64,000 bases of DNA from Vicinamibacteria bacterium (GCA_022820825.1 JAJEEU010000080.1:78987-142986); one strand, 5' to 3'. Positions 16,949 to 28,287 are shown, numbered from the stretch's first letter. A program made the numbers and translations. The notes: a model not told the origin generated them from the letters alone.

Positions 16949-17542
16949 GTGTATCACCGGGACGAGAGGCTGGTTCTCGCGTCGGCCTCGCCGCGGCGCG
17001 CCGCGCTGCTGGCGCGCGCGGGATACGCGTTCGACGTCGTGCCGGCGAACGTCGACGAGAGCCGGCGGCCGTCCGAGGCGGCGGCCGATTACGTCGCGCG
17101 GCTGGCCCGCGACAAGGCGGCCGCGGTGGCCGGCCGCTACCCGGAGCGCTTCGTGATCGGGGCAGATACCACCGTGGTCGTCGACGGGGCGGTGCTCGGC
17201 AAGCCGCGCGACGCGGACGACGCGGGACGCATGCTGCGCCTGCTGTCCGGGCGCGCGCACCAGGTGCTCACCGGAGTGGCGGTGCGGCGCGGCGCGCGCT
17301 GCGTCGGCGCGGTGGAGACGAGCGTGGTGCACTTCGCCGTGCTGGACGCCGGGCAGATAGCATGGTACGTCGGCACCGGGGAGCCGGCGGACAAGGCGGG
17401 CGCGTACGGCCTGCAGGGCAGCGGCGGCCGGTTCGTCACGCGCGTCGACGGCTCGCGCTCCAACGTGGTGGGCCTGCCGCTGGCCTGCCTGGATCGGCTG
17501 CTGGCGGAACTGGAAGACGCCGCCGCCGGCGGCCCGCGTTGA
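16949..17542 (+). CDS. maf: Maf-family nucleotide pyrophosphatase
   Basis: A 197-residue protein. The N-terminal [21 protein letters not shown] is the signature of the Maf/Ham1-like fold; [21 protein letters not shown] holds the metal- and base-binding loop, and [15 protein letters not shown] the conserved third motif. Maf enzymes hydrolyse dTTP, UTP and modified nucleotides to monophosphates and slow septation when overproduced. The GTG start leaves the motif four residues from the usual position. It sits next to division and replication genes. Confidence 0.9.
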   Translation: MYHRDERLVLASASPRRAALLARAGYAFDVVPANVDESRRPSEAAADYVARLARDKAAAVAGRYPERFVIGADTTVVVDGAVLGKPRDADDAGRMLRLLSGRAHQVLTGVAVRRGARCVGAVETSVVHFAVLDAGQIAWYVGTGEPADKAGAYGLQGSGGRFVTRVDGSRSNVVGLPLACLDRLLAELEDAAAGGPR

Positions 17543-17568
17543 CTGTCCGCTTGCGCGGGCGATATTCT
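17539..17568 (+). promoter_or_regulatory. Promoter of the cytochrome c maturation operon
   Basis: TTGACT (17539-17544), an 18-nt spacer and TATTCT (17563-17568). The first gene, ccmE, starts at 17592 after a GGGAGG at 17578-17583, so this transcript has a normal Shine-Dalgarno leader. Confidence 0.7.
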
Positions 17569-17591
17569 TACGGGTGCGGGAGGTTCCGTAC

Positions 17592-18026
17592 ATGCAAGGC
17601 AAGGCGCTCAAGATCGGTCTGACGACGGCTGTCCTGGGGACCGCGTTCGCGGCGCTGCTGTGGACCACCATGGCGGACGGCGCCGCCTATTACCTGCACG
17701 TCGACGAGGTGATGTCCCAGCAGGAAGAAATGTACGGCAAGCGGCTGCAGGTGCACGGCTTCGCGCACGACATCCGGGTGCGTCCGAAGAGCATGGAGTA
17801 CCGCTTCGAGATTCGCAACAAGGGCTATTCCGTAAACGCCGAATACACCGGCATCGTGCCGGACACCTTCCAGAACGAATCCGAAGTCGTTGTGACCGGG
17901 CGTCTCGACGGCGACACGTTCCGCGTCGAGCCGGACGGGATCATGGCCAAGTGCCCGTCGAAATACGAGGCAAAGCCGGCGGTCGGGGGCGGCGCGCCCG
18001 CGGAGCTGGCGTCCGGCGTCGATTGA
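17592..18026 (+). CDS. ccmE: Cytochrome c maturation protein CcmE, CXXXY type
   Basis: A 144-residue membrane-anchored haem chaperone: an N-terminal membrane helix (10-27) and an OB-fold domain with YTGIVPDTFQNESEVVVTGRLDG. The haem-attachment position reads AKCPSKY, giving Cys121 and Tyr125. Classical CcmE has His in HxxxY; the Cys variant is known from some deltaproteobacteria and archaea. The ATG at 17592 was preferred to a GTG at 17574 because GGGAGG lies 8 nt before it. It heads the ccm operon. Confidence 0.88.
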   Translation: MQGKALKIGLTTAVLGTAFAALLWTTMADGAAYYLHVDEVMSQQEEMYGKRLQVHGFAHDIRVRPKSMEYRFEIRNKGYSVNAEYTGIVPDTFQNESEVVVTGRLDGDTFRVEPDGIMAKCPSKYEAKPAVGGGAPAELASGVD

Positions 18027-18103
18027 ACGTATTCCTGACCCGCCCGTGACCTGAGCTCGCGGCGGGGCCAGCCGGCAGCCCGGGCTGCTACGGGGTCTCC
18101 AGC

Positions 18104-20555
<2,452 letters not shown>

Positions 20556-20578
<23 letters not shown>

Positions 20579-21146
20579 CGCGCGCACCTTCCGTCCCTGG
20601 CATCTCTTCGTTCTGGTCGGCCTGCTGGCGTCCACGGTCGCCGTGCTCGTGGTCCGGCCGGACGACCCGGTCGTGCTGGTGCTGCTGGTGGCGGCCATCG
20701 GATCGTCCGCCTGGGTCGGCTTCATGCTGTACCGCACGCTGTGGCCGCTGGCGGCGTCCGACTTCCAGGACCGCACGGAGATCATCGCCGGCCGGACGCG
20801 GGCCGCGCTGGAGCGGGAGAAGCAGCTCGTGCTGCGGGCGCTCAAGGAGCTCGAGTTCGATCGCGCGATGGGCAAGGTGGCGCCCGCCGACTTCAAGGAG
20901 GTGAGCGGGCGGTTGCGCGCCCGCGCCATGACGTTGATGCAGCAGCTCGACGTCGCCCTGCCGGGCTACCGGGAGGAGATCGAGCGCGAGCTGGCCCGCC
21001 GTCTCGCCGCTGCCGGAGAAGCAGCTCCGGCGGCCGATCCCGAGGGCGGAGCGCCACACCCGGCGTGCGCCGCCTGCGGCACGGCGAACGACCTCGACGC
21101 CCGCTTCTGCAAGGGCTGCGGAGCACGGCTGGAGGCGCCGGCATGA
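20556..21146 (+). CDS. Membrane zinc-ribbon protein in ccm operon (CcmI-like position)
   Basis: A 196-residue protein overlapping the end of ccmF by 23 bp. Two membrane helices (about 15-33 and 39-58) are followed by a charged helical region (REKQLVLRALKELEFDRAMGKVAPADF, about 88-115) and a C-terminal zinc ribbon with CAAC and CKGC. The two-helix plus KELEFDxAxGK arrangement recalls CcmI, which holds apocytochromes for the lyase, though the zinc ribbon is not part of standard CcmI. The role is inferred from position. Confidence 0.6.
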
Positions 21147-22342
21147 CGCGCCTCCTCGGCGCCCTGCTGCTGCTGGTCTTGCCGGCCGGCGCGGGCGCGC
21201 AGCCGGATCCGCGGCAGATGTCGGGCATCCCGCTGCCCGACGCCGAGCTGAACGACGGGACCGTGTCGGTGCGCGTCATCCGCGGGCAGCTCTCGAACAA
21301 CGTCCCGGACCAGGTGGTGGAGCTGCGCTCCGGCGACATCGTGGAGCAGGCGACGACCGACGCGGAAGGGCGCGCCACGTTCGCGACGCTGAACCCGGGG
21401 CAGCAGGTGCAGGCCGCCACCGAGCTCGACGGCGAGCGGATCGAATCGCTGCCGTTCGCCGCGCCCGGCCGCGGCGGCGTGCGCCTGATGCTGGTGGGCG
21501 CCGATCCGGACCGTCCCGTGGAGCCGGCCCCGGAGGGGCTGGTGACGTTCGGCGGCGAGTCGTTCGTACAGGTGGAGATCGTCGAGGAAAGCGTGGAGGT
21601 GTACTACGTCTTCGACGTCAACAACCCCGCCCAGGTGGCCGTGGAGCCGCCGGAGCCGGTGTTGATCGAGCTGCCGGCCGGCGCCCAGGGCGTGACGGTG
21701 CTGCCCGGCTCCTCGCCGCGGACGTCGGTGGACGGCGGCGCCGTGGAGCTGGGCGGTCCGTTCGATCCGGGCGTGACACCGCTGCGCATCGCCTACATCC
21801 TGCCGTACAGCGGCGACCGCCTGGTGCTCGAGCAGGCGCTTCCCATCGACTGGGACTCCGTGCTGCTGTCGGTCGAGAAGCTGGGCGCGGTCGACTACGT
21901 GTCGCGGCAGGTCAACCGGCGCGTGGAGGTGCCCTCGGAGACGCGCGGCGGAACGGACTACATGCTCGGCTCCGGTCCGCGGGTGGCGGCGGGCACGCCG
22001 TTCACCCTGGAGCTGGCCGGGCTGCCGCACCACAGCCGCATGCCGAGCAACATCGCGCTGGCCATCGCGCTGGCCATCCTCGGCATCGGCGGTTGGGGGG
22101 CTGCCGCCGCGCCCGCCCCATCCGCCGGCGACAAGGGGCGCGACCGGCTCCTGGCCCGCCGCGAGGCGCTTTTCGTGGACCTCGTCAAGGTGGAGCGGCA
22201 GCACCGCGCCGGCAAGATCGGCGCGACGAAGCACAAGTCGCGCCGTGCGGAGCTCTTCCGCGCGCTCGAGCGCGTATATCAGCGGCTGGAGGAAGATGCC
22301 GCACCGGCAGTCCCGACCGGGGCGGGCGCTGCCAACGGGTGA
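21143..22342 (+). CDS. Secreted/membrane protein of ccm operon, unknown function
   Basis: A 399-residue protein starting in ATGA overlap. Signal peptide (to AGAQ), a beta-sandwich like the carboxypeptidase regulatory domain (SVRVIRGQLSNNVPDQVVEL), another beta-rich region to about 310, one membrane helix (SNIALAIALAILGIGGWGAA) and a cytoplasmic basic helix (RRAELFRALERVYQRLEED). No catalytic motif. Its place between the CcmI-like gene and ccmA suggests an accessory role in cytochrome maturation. Confidence 0.55.
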   Translation: MTRLLGALLLLVLPAGAGAQPDPRQMSGIPLPDAELNDGTVSVRVIRGQLSNNVPDQVVELRSGDIVEQATTDAEGRATFATLNPGQQVQAATELDGERIESLPFAAPGRGGVRLMLVGADPDRPVEPAPEGLVTFGGESFVQVEIVEESVEVYYVFDVNNPAQVAVEPPEPVLIELPAGAQGVTVLPGSSPRTSVDGGAVELGGPFDPGVTPLRIAYILPYSGDRLVLEQALPIDWDSVLLSVEKLGAVDYVSRQVNRRVEVPSETRGGTDYMLGSGPRVAAGTPFTLELAGLPHHSRMPSNIALAIALAILGIGGWGAAAAPAPSAGDKGRDRLLARREALFVDLVKVERQHRAGKIGATKHKSRRAELFRALERVYQRLEEDAAPAVPTGAGAANG

Positions 22343-22352
22343 CGGTGTGCGC

Positions 22353-23075
22353 ATGCCGGCGTCCTCCGCATCCTCGTTCGACTTCGATAGCGTCACCGTA
22401 TCCGGCGTATCGCGCCACTACGGCCGGCGGCGCGCGCTCTCCGGCGTATCGCTGACGCTGCGGGCCGGCGAGCTGGTGGGACTGCTGGGCCCCAACGGCG
22501 CGGGCAAGTCCACGCTGCTCGGCCTGCTGGCCACGCTGATTCAACCGTCGCGCGGCACGGTGCTGTACGGCGATCAACCGCCGTCGGCGGCGGGTGTGGC
22601 GCTGCGCGCCAGGCTGGGGTTCCTGCCGCACGATCTGCAGCTCTACGCGGAGTTGACGGCCCGCGAGAACCTGGAGTTCTTCGGCGGTCTCCACGGTTTC
22701 CACGATCCTGCCGGACGCGCCGCCGCCGCCCTGGAACGTGCCGGCCTTGCCGATCGCGCGGACGATCCCGTGCAGGGGTTCTCGCGCGGCATGCGGCAGC
22801 GCCTGGCGCTGGAACGGACGCTGCTGCACCACCCGCGGCTCGTGCTGCTCGACGAGCCGTTCACCGGCCTGGACGAGGCCTCCGGCCGCGCCCTGGCCGC
22901 GCGCCTGCAGACGTTGGGCCGCGAGCAACGCATCGTGCTGCTGGCGACGCACGACATGGAGGCGGTCGAAGGGCTGCTCGATCGCGTGCTGGTGCTCCGC
23001 GAGGGGCGCCTCACCGAGCTGCCGGCGCGGGACGCCCCGCTCCGGGAGCGCTACCGCGCGGCGCTGGCGCGCTGA
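22353..23075 (+). CDS. ccmA: ABC transporter ATPase CcmA
   Basis: A 240-residue ABC ATPase. Walker A GPNGAGKST, a Q-loop-like stretch before PHDLQLYAELTARENL, signature FSRGMRQRLALER (a variant of LSGGQ), Walker B LVLLDEPFTGLD and the H-loop histidine in LLATHDMEAVE. It would energise release of holo-CcmE from CcmC with CcmB, which follows. Start at ATG 22353; GTG 22347 is a weaker in-frame option. Confidence 0.88.
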   Translation: MPASSASSFDFDSVTVSGVSRHYGRRRALSGVSLTLRAGELVGLLGPNGAGKSTLLGLLATLIQPSRGTVLYGDQPPSAAGVALRARLGFLPHDLQLYAELTARENLEFFGGLHGFHDPAGRAAAALERAGLADRADDPVQGFSRGMRQRLALERTLLHHPRLVLLDEPFTGLDEASGRALAARLQTLGREQRIVLLATHDMEAVEGLLDRVLVLREGRLTELPARDAPLRERYRAALAR

Positions 23076-23082
23076 CCACGTG

Positions 23083-23766
23083 ATGCCGAACTTCTTCCGG
23101 GTGGCCTGGCTCGTGATGCGCAAGGACCTGACGATCGAAGCGCGCAGTTGGGAGATGGTGTCGACCACCCTGTTCTTCGCCGTCTCCTGCGTGCTCGTCT
23201 TCTCGTTCGCATTCGTGCGCGCCGGCCAGCCGGTGGAGGGGGCGGCGGCGGGCATCCTGTGGATTGCGGTCGCTTTCTCCGGGACGCTCGCGCTGGGACC
23301 CACCTTCGACCGCGAGCGGCACCACGACGCGCTGCGCGGGCTGCTGCTGGCGCCGGTGGAACGCTCCGCCATCTTCTTCGGCAAGTTCCTGGGCGTGGTG
23401 CTGCTGATGACCGCCGTGGAGGTGGTGGTCGCGGTGCTGGTGGCGCTGCTGTTCCAGGCGCCGCTGGCAGCGCACGCCTGGTGGGTCGCCGCCCTGCTGA
23501 TGCTCGGCAACGTCGGATTCGCGGCCGTCGGGACGCTGTTCGCGGCGATGCTGGTGCGGACGCGCAGCCGCAGCGTCCTGTTGCCCATCCTGCTGTACCC
23601 GATCACGCTGCCGGCCCTGATCGCCGGGGTGATGGGCACGTCGGCGCTGCTGCAGGCCGAGCCGAACCTCGACCTCGCGCGTTTGTGGGCGGCCATGCTG
23701 CTGTGCTTCGACGCCGTGTTCACGACCCTCGCGCTATGGACATTCGAGCCGGTCATGACAGAATGA
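23083..23766 (+). CDS. ccmB: Haem exporter permease CcmB
   Basis: A 227-residue, six-helix membrane protein with the CcmB pattern: N-terminal VMRKDLTIEARSWEMVSTTLFF, then GPTFDRERHHDALRGLLLAPVERSAIFFGKFLG, and later RSRSVLLPILLYPITLPALIAG. CcmB is the membrane partner of CcmA and CcmC. It begins 7 bp after ccmA; its stop overlaps the ccmC start. Confidence 0.92.
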   Translation: MPNFFRVAWLVMRKDLTIEARSWEMVSTTLFFAVSCVLVFSFAFVRAGQPVEGAAAGILWIAVAFSGTLALGPTFDRERHHDALRGLLLAPVERSAIFFGKFLGVVLLMTAVEVVVAVLVALLFQAPLAAHAWWVAALLMLGNVGFAAVGTLFAAMLVRTRSRSVLLPILLYPITLPALIAGVMGTSALLQAEPNLDLARLWAAMLLCFDAVFTTLALWTFEPVMTE

Positions 23767-24449
23767 TTTGCATGATGCAGAGTCAGCGCATGTTCGCGGC
23801 GCTGTCCGTGGCGGGGCTCGTGATGTTCGCGGCGGCCCCGCTCCTGATCGCGCAGGCGCCGTACGAATCGACAATGGGCCTGATCCAGAAGATCTTCTAT
23901 TTCCACGTGCCAGGCTGGATCGTCATGTTCCTCGCGGTGTTCATTGCCGGCATCGCCAGCGCCATCCACCTGTTCCGGAACCGGCCCGCGGCCGACCGGC
24001 TGGCGCTGGCGGCGGCGGAGCTGGCGGTGGTGTTCGGCCTCATCGGCCTGGTGACCGGGCCGCTGTGGGCAATCAAGGCGTGGGGCGTCTGGTGGCAGTG
24101 GGAGCCGCGACTGACCATGTCCCTGATTCTCGAGTTGACCATGTGCGCGTACCTGCTGCTGCGGCGCTACGGCGGCCCCGGCTCCGACAAGCTGGCGGCG
24201 GGCGTCGCGATATTCGCGATGGCGAACGTGCCGTTCGTTTACCTCTCGGTCAACATCTGGCGCACCATTCATCCGGCGACCAGCGTCGTGCCGCAGTTGG
24301 CGGGTTCCGCGCCCGGCATGTTCGGCCCGTTCGTATGGTGCGCGGTGGCCTTTCTGGTCCTGTTCACCGCGATGATGGCGGCGCGGACGCGGCTCGAGGC
24401 GCAGCGCGCGCACGTCGAGCGGTTGCACCTGGCGCTGGAGGAGCGATGA
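23763..24449 (+). CDS. ccmC: Haem-handling protein CcmC
   Basis: A 228-residue protein with six membrane helices. The periplasmic WWD domain reads AIKAWGVWWQWEPRLTM, and conserved histidines lie before and after it (YFHVPGW and WRTIHP). CcmC loads haem onto CcmE. The start overlaps ccmB in ATGA; internal ATGs at 23772 and 23775 are possible. Confidence 0.93.
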   Translation: MICMMQSQRMFAALSVAGLVMFAAAPLLIAQAPYESTMGLIQKIFYFHVPGWIVMFLAVFIAGIASAIHLFRNRPAADRLALAAAELAVVFGLIGLVTGPLWAIKAWGVWWQWEPRLTMSLILELTMCAYLLLRRYGGPGSDKLAAGVAIFAMANVPFVYLSVNIWRTIHPATSVVPQLAGSAPGMFGPFVWCAVAFLVLFTAMMAARTRLEAQRAHVERLHLALEER

Positions 24450-24733
24450 ACGGCGTGATGCGGGCAGCGACAGCCGTCATTCTGGTCCTGGTGATGGCCG
24501 CGGCAGGGGTGCACGGAGCGCAGCCGCAGCCGCCGCAGGAAGAATTCGTCCCGATCGACGAACTGCCGCCCGGCGACCAGATGCCGGCCGCGCCGCTGCT
24601 GATCGCCGCCTACGCCATCGTCTGGGCGGTGGTGTTCGGCTACCTCTGGTCCATCTGGCGGCGCCTGTCGACCGTGGAACGGGAGATGCAGGAGCTGGCG
24701 CGGCGGGCGGACGCCGGAGAACAGGACTCCTAG
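24446..24733 (+). CDS. CcmD-like small membrane protein
   Basis: A 95-residue protein in ATGA overlap with ccmC. A signal-like N-terminal hydrophobic segment (to VHGAQ), a proline-rich periplasmic linker, then one membrane helix (PLLIAAYAIVWAVVFGYLWSI) and a basic, heptad-like C-terminus. CcmD proteins are single-pass peptides with this tail that hold CcmABC and CcmE together. It is longer than typical CcmD (about 70 residues) owing to the extra N-terminus. Confidence 0.75.
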   Translation: MNGVMRAATAVILVLVMAAAGVHGAQPQPPQEEFVPIDELPPGDQMPAAPLLIAAYAIVWAVVFGYLWSIWRRLSTVEREMQELARRADAGEQDS

Positions 24734-24886
24734 ATGTTCGACGGGATGACGGCGGGGCACTTCATCTTCATCCCGTCCGTGCTGCTCGTGGGCGTCGTCA
24801 TCGGCTGGATTCTCGGTTCGCGCGCCGCCGCCGACGCCTACGCCGCCGAGTTGAAGCGCCGCGAGGCGCGGGCAGCGCGGCGGTAG
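24734..24886 (+). CDS. 50-residue membrane protein at end of ccm operon
   Basis: The ATG directly follows the TAG of the CcmD-like gene (TAGATG). The product starts MFDGMTAGHFIFIPSVLLVG, continues with one membrane helix (to about residue 28), and ends in a basic helix rich in Ala and Arg. It resembles the C-terminal half of CcmD and may be a second such anchor. No homologue outside this setting is recalled; coding is inferred from the exact abutment and clear membrane topology. Confidence 0.5.
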   Translation: MFDGMTAGHFIFIPSVLLVGVVIGWILGSRAAADAYAAELKRREARAARR

Positions 24887-25107
24887 CGCGCGCGTAGCGC
24901 TTCCCGGCGCGCCGGCTACCGGATATTGGCTTGCGCCTGCCTTGATCGTTTCCCTTCCCGCGGGTCACCGTAGTCCGGGGCTGACCCGGGGAGAAGCACA
25001 CCGGGCGAGGGCCGGCGCGACGGTCATGGCTCGTCGCGTCTGTCGCGACCCCTGTTGGGCGGGCGCGCTCCGGGTCGGCTCCGCTTCCCTGCGCGGCCGC
25101 GCGCTCA
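24887..25107. other. Intergenic stretch without recognised features
   Basis: About 220 GC-rich bases between the ccm operon and the repeat at 25108. A short inverted repeat near 24890-24920 could act as a terminator, but no T-run follows. No open frame, RNA or known motif was recognised. Confidence 0.4.
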
Positions 25108-25201
25108 ACAGCCCGTAGCAAGAGTCCCGCGTCGCACCGAGACCGTTCAGGGGGTTTGCATGGACGGTCGAATGCAGCGGGACTCTTGCTACGGGCTGTC
25201 A
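25108..25201. repeat. Short-interior copy of stop-codon palindrome element
   Basis: Arms ACAGCCCGTAGCAAGAGTCC and their exact complement enclose only about 48 bp, so this is an internally deleted version of the copies at 14209 and 53089. The arms differ from those copies (GTAGCAAGAG instead of GTGGCGAAAG) but match each other perfectly. Its right end provides the TGA stop of aroK (minus strand). Confidence 0.78.
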
Positions 25202-25699
25202 GTAGCCGAGCCAGTCGCGAATGCGTTCAACGAGCTCGCCGGGAGGGGTCTCCCCGGCGTCGAGGCGCAGGTGGGCGAGCTGATAGGCCGCGCGACGCGC
25301 GTGGTACAGCGCCAGCAGCGTGCCGCGGTCGGTCGCCAGGGGCCGCCGGCCGTCGGAAGGGATGCGCGCGACCACCTGCTCGAAGGAAAGATCCAGCCAG
25401 ATCGACGCGCCGTCGTCATTGATGACGCGGCGGTTCTCCGGTTCCACGAACGTGCCGCCGCCGGTGGCCACGACCGCGTGCCGCGACGGCAGGAGCGAGC
25501 ACAGCACCGTGTGCTCGATCTCCCGGAAGTACGCCTCGCCGCGCCGCGCGAAGATATCGGCTATGGATTGCCGCTCGCGGGCGACGATCGCATCGTCGAT
25601 ATCCTCGACCTGCCAGCCGAGGCTCGCGCCGAGGGCGCGGGCCACCGTCGACTTGCCGGCGCCCATGAAACCGACCAGGTAGATCTTGTCCGTCTTCAC
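25199..25699 (-). CDS. aroK: Shikimate kinase
   Basis: A 166-residue enzyme phosphorylating shikimate at the 3-OH. Walker A GFMGAGKST at residues 10-18; the acidic pair for Mg and shikimate in VEDIDDAI; the R in FREIE; GGG substrate motif in VATGGGTFV; the lid arginines in GRRPLATD. It overlaps aroA by 4 bp (ATGA), so the two are co-translated. Stop codon lies in the palindromic repeat. Confidence 0.93.
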   Translation of the reverse strand: MKTDKIYLVGFMGAGKSTVARALGASLGWQVEDIDDAIVARERQSIADIFARRGEAYFREIEHTVLCSLLPSRHAVVATGGGTFVEPENRRVINDDGASIWLDLSFEQVVARIPSDGRRPLATDRGTLLALYHARRAAYQLAHLRLDAGETPPGELVERIRDWLGY

Positions 25700-26997
25700 G
25701 CTGGCCGTGCGGGCTCGCGGACTGCTGCAAGCGCCTCGAAGAAGCCGGGATAGGATACGTCCACTGCCGCGTGTCCCGTAATCGTCGTCGGTCCGGCGGC
25801 GGCCAGCGCGGCAACGGCGAAGGCCATGGCCATGCGGTGATCGCCGGCCGCGTCCACGACCCCGCCGGTCAGCGCGGCGGGGCGTATCGCGAAGCCGTCG
25901 GGACGCTCGTCGACTTCCGCGCCGAGCGCGCGCAGTCCGCAGGCCAGCACGGCGATGCGGTCGCTCTCCTTCGCCCGCAACTCCGCGGCGCCGTGAACCT
26001 CCAGTGCGCCGCCGGCGCAGGCTGCCGCGGCCAGCGCCGGCAGCTCGTCGATCACGCCGGGCACCTGGTCCGGGCCGATGCGCAGCGGCCGCCGCGCGCC
26101 GTACCGCACGCGAACGGTGCCGAACGGCTCGCCGGCCGCGACGCCGGTCTGCGCGACGGCCACGTCCGCACCCATCGCCCGCAGCAGGTCGAGAAACGCG
26201 GAGCGGGTCGGATTCAGACCGACGTCGGCAATCTCCACCGCGGATCCCGGAAGCGCGGCGGCCGCCGACGCCCAGAACGCCGCCGACGACAGGTCGCCCG
26301 GTACGCGCAGTTGCGCCGGTGCGGGGCGCTGGCCTCCGCGCACCGCGATCCGGCCTTGCGCGCGGTGGATGTCGATGCCGAACGCCGGCAGCGCCCGTTC
26401 GGTGTGGTCGCGGGTCGGGACCGGCTCGATCACCTGCGTCGTGCCTGCGGCGTGCAGCCCGGCCAGCAGGACCGCACTCTTGACCTGGGCGCTGGCCACC
26501 GGCGGCTCGTACGTCGCACCCCGCAACGCCGCGCCGCGGATGACGAGCGGCGGCCGGCCGCCGGCAGTCAGGATGCGTGCGCCCATCTTCTCGAGCGGAT
26601 CGACTATCCGCCGCATCGGCCGGCGCTGCAGCGAAGCGTCGCCGGTGATGGTGGTCTCGAACGGGCGGGCCGCCAGGATGCCGGCCAGCAGGCGCATGGT
26701 GGTGCCGGAATTGCCGGCGTCCAGCCGCTCGTGCGCGGGACCAAGCGCGTCCGCCCCGCGCCCGTCGATGACTATCGTGGGTCCGGCGTCTCCGGCGCCG
26801 TCGGGTGCGGTGCGCACATCGACGCCGAGCATCCGGAGGCAGTGCAGGGTGGACGCGCAGTCGGCGCCGGGCGCATAGTTGCGTATGGTGGACGTGCCGT
26901 CGGCCAGCGCCGCCAGCAGCGCGTAGCGGTGTGAGATCGACTTGTCACCGGGAACCTGCAGCCGGCCGCGGACCGGCCCGCCGGGGGTGATGATCAC
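25696..26997 (-). CDS. aroA: EPSP synthase (3-phosphoshikimate 1-carboxyvinyltransferase)
   Basis: A 433-residue enzyme adding enolpyruvate from PEP to shikimate 3-phosphate. The N-terminal LQVPGDKSISHRYALLAALA, the ERLDAGNSGTTMRLLAG motif and C-terminal GDHRMAMAFAVAALAA mark the family; the Gly in DAGNSGTTMRLL and the conserved Lys and Arg residues are kept. The GTG at 26997 was chosen because a TACCAT -10 box lies 7 nt upstream and it gives the normal N-terminus; earlier in-frame starts lie beyond that box. Confidence 0.92.
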   Translation of the reverse strand: MIITPGGPVRGRLQVPGDKSISHRYALLAALADGTSTIRNYAPGADCASTLHCLRMLGVDVRTAPDGAGDAGPTIVIDGRGADALGPAHERLDAGNSGTTMRLLAGILAARPFETTITGDASLQRRPMRRIVDPLEKMGARILTAGGRPPLVIRGAALRGATYEPPVASAQVKSAVLLAGLHAAGTTQVIEPVPTRDHTERALPAFGIDIHRAQGRIAVRGGQRPAPAQLRVPGDLSSAAFWASAAAALPGSAVEIADVGLNPTRSAFLDLLRAMGADVAVAQTGVAAGEPFGTVRVRYGARRPLRIGPDQVPGVIDELPALAAAACAGGALEVHGAAELRAKESDRIAVLACGLRALGAEVDERPDGFAIRPAALTGGVVDAAGDHRMAMAFAVAALAAAGPTTITGHAAVDVSYPGFFEALAAVREPARPA

Positions 26998-27004
26998 GGC
27001 AGGT

Positions 27005-27010
27005 ATGGTA
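27005..27010 (-). promoter_or_regulatory. -10 box of aroA-aroK, adjacent to start codon
   Basis: TACCAT on the minus strand, 7 nt before the GTG at 26997. Confidence 0.45.
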
Positions 27011-27031
27011 CCCTGAGGCGCCGACGCAAGC

Positions 27032-27466
27032 ATGTCCGACACCTGCCACACCGTGCGCCTGGCGTTTCCCAGCCATCTCGACATGCTGGATTTCGTCCAA
27101 CTCCTCGGTGATCATGCCGGCCGGGCGGGCAACCTCGACGACGACGCGGCGCACCAGATGTGCCTCTCCGTGCGCGAGTCGGTGGTGAACGCGATCACGC
27201 ACGGCAACACCGGGGACGAATCGAAGCGGGTCGTCGTCGAATTCCAGTTGGAGCCGGCCGATGCACCGGCGCGGGTCATCGTGCGCGTGCTGGATCAGGG
27301 CGCGGGATTCGACGTGGTGGACGTCCCCGATCCGGTGGCGTCCGAGAACCTTCTCAAGTCGTGCGGCCGCGGTCTCTTCTTCATGCGCAAGTTCATGGAC
27401 AGCCTGACCTGCCGGCGCGTTCCAGGCGGCGGGACCGAGGTCCGGATGGTCAAGAAGATCGGTTGA
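27032..27466 (+). CDS. RsbW-like ATP-binding protein (anti-sigma kinase family)
   Basis: A 144-residue GHKL-fold protein: N-box HQMCLSVRESVVNAITHGN (Asn, His kept), G1 box VLDQGAGFD, then G2-like SCGRGLFFMRKFMD. RsbW/SpoIIAB-type kinases phosphorylate an anti-sigma antagonist and hold an alternative sigma factor. No sigma factor or STAS protein lies nearby, so partners are elsewhere. Divergent from aroA; its stop overlaps the next start (TGATG). Confidence 0.78.
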   Translation: MSDTCHTVRLAFPSHLDMLDFVQLLGDHAGRAGNLDDDAAHQMCLSVRESVVNAITHGNTGDESKRVVVEFQLEPADAPARVIVRVLDQGAGFDVVDVPDPVASENLLKSCGRGLFFMRKFMDSLTCRRVPGGGTEVRMVKKIG

Positions 27467-28287
27467 TGGCGGTCGCGCCGGACCTGCTGCAGACGGCCAT
27501 CGAGATCGTCCTGCGAGCCGGCGCGATCCAGGTGGCGCGCCGCAGCCGCGCGCTCGAGATCGGGAAGAAGGGACCGATCGATCTCGTGACGCCGGTGGAC
27601 GTGGAGATCGAGCGGATGTGCCGCGAAACGATCGCCGCGCGCTATCCGGATCACACCGTTCTCGCCGAGGAGCTGCCGAACGCCGCCGGTGCGGCCGCCG
27701 CCGGTCGGCACCGCTGGATCTTCGATCCGATCGACGGCACGGTGAACTACGCGCACGGACTGCCCGTATTCTGCGCATCGCTGGCGCTGGAGGTCGACGG
27801 GCAGATGGAAATCGGAGCGATCTACGACCCCTCGCGCGAGGAGCTGTTCGTTGCCGAGCGCGGGGCCGGCGCCCGCCTGAACGGCGCGCCGCTGTCGGTG
27901 TCGTCGGAAGAGGGCCTCCTCGACGCCATGCTGTGCACCGGCTTTCCGTACGACGTGCACGACACCGTCGACGAGGTGGTCGGGCTGTTCGGCGCGTTCG
28001 TGCGCCGAGCGCGGGCGGTCCGGCGCCTCGGCTCGGCGGCGCTGGACCTGTGCTACCTGGCCGCGGGCCGGTTCGACGGGTTCTGGGAGCAGCGCCTGCA
28101 CCCCTGGGACACGGCCGCGGCGGCGCTGATCGTGGAGGAGGCCGGCGGACAGGTGACGGATCTGGCCGGCCAGCCGTTCACGCCCTTCGACGGCGACATC
28201 CTGGCGTCGAACGGCCGCCTGCACGATCAGATGCTCGCCGTCGTCCGGCAGTTCACCGCGCAGCGTTCACCAGACCGGACGGACTGA
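27466..28287 (+). CDS. Inositol monophosphatase family protein
   Basis: A 273-residue Mg-dependent sugar phosphatase. Metal site 1 in VLAEELP, then FDPIDGTVNYAHGLP (the DPIDGT loop), and the C-terminal HPWDTAAAALIVEEAGG. Family members dephosphorylate inositol 1-phosphate, histidinol phosphate, fructose 1,6-bisphosphate or NADP; sequence alone does not decide. It is translationally coupled to the RsbW-like gene. Confidence 0.87.
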   Translation: MAVAPDLLQTAIEIVLRAGAIQVARRSRALEIGKKGPIDLVTPVDVEIERMCRETIAARYPDHTVLAEELPNAAGAAAAGRHRWIFDPIDGTVNYAHGLPVFCASLALEVDGQMEIGAIYDPSREELFVAERGAGARLNGAPLSVSSEEGLLDAMLCTGFPYDVHDTVDEVVGLFGAFVRRARAVRRLGSAALDLCYLAAGRFDGFWEQRLHPWDTAAAALIVEEAGGQVTDLAGQPFTPFDGDILASNGRLHDQMLAVVRQFTAQRSPDRTD

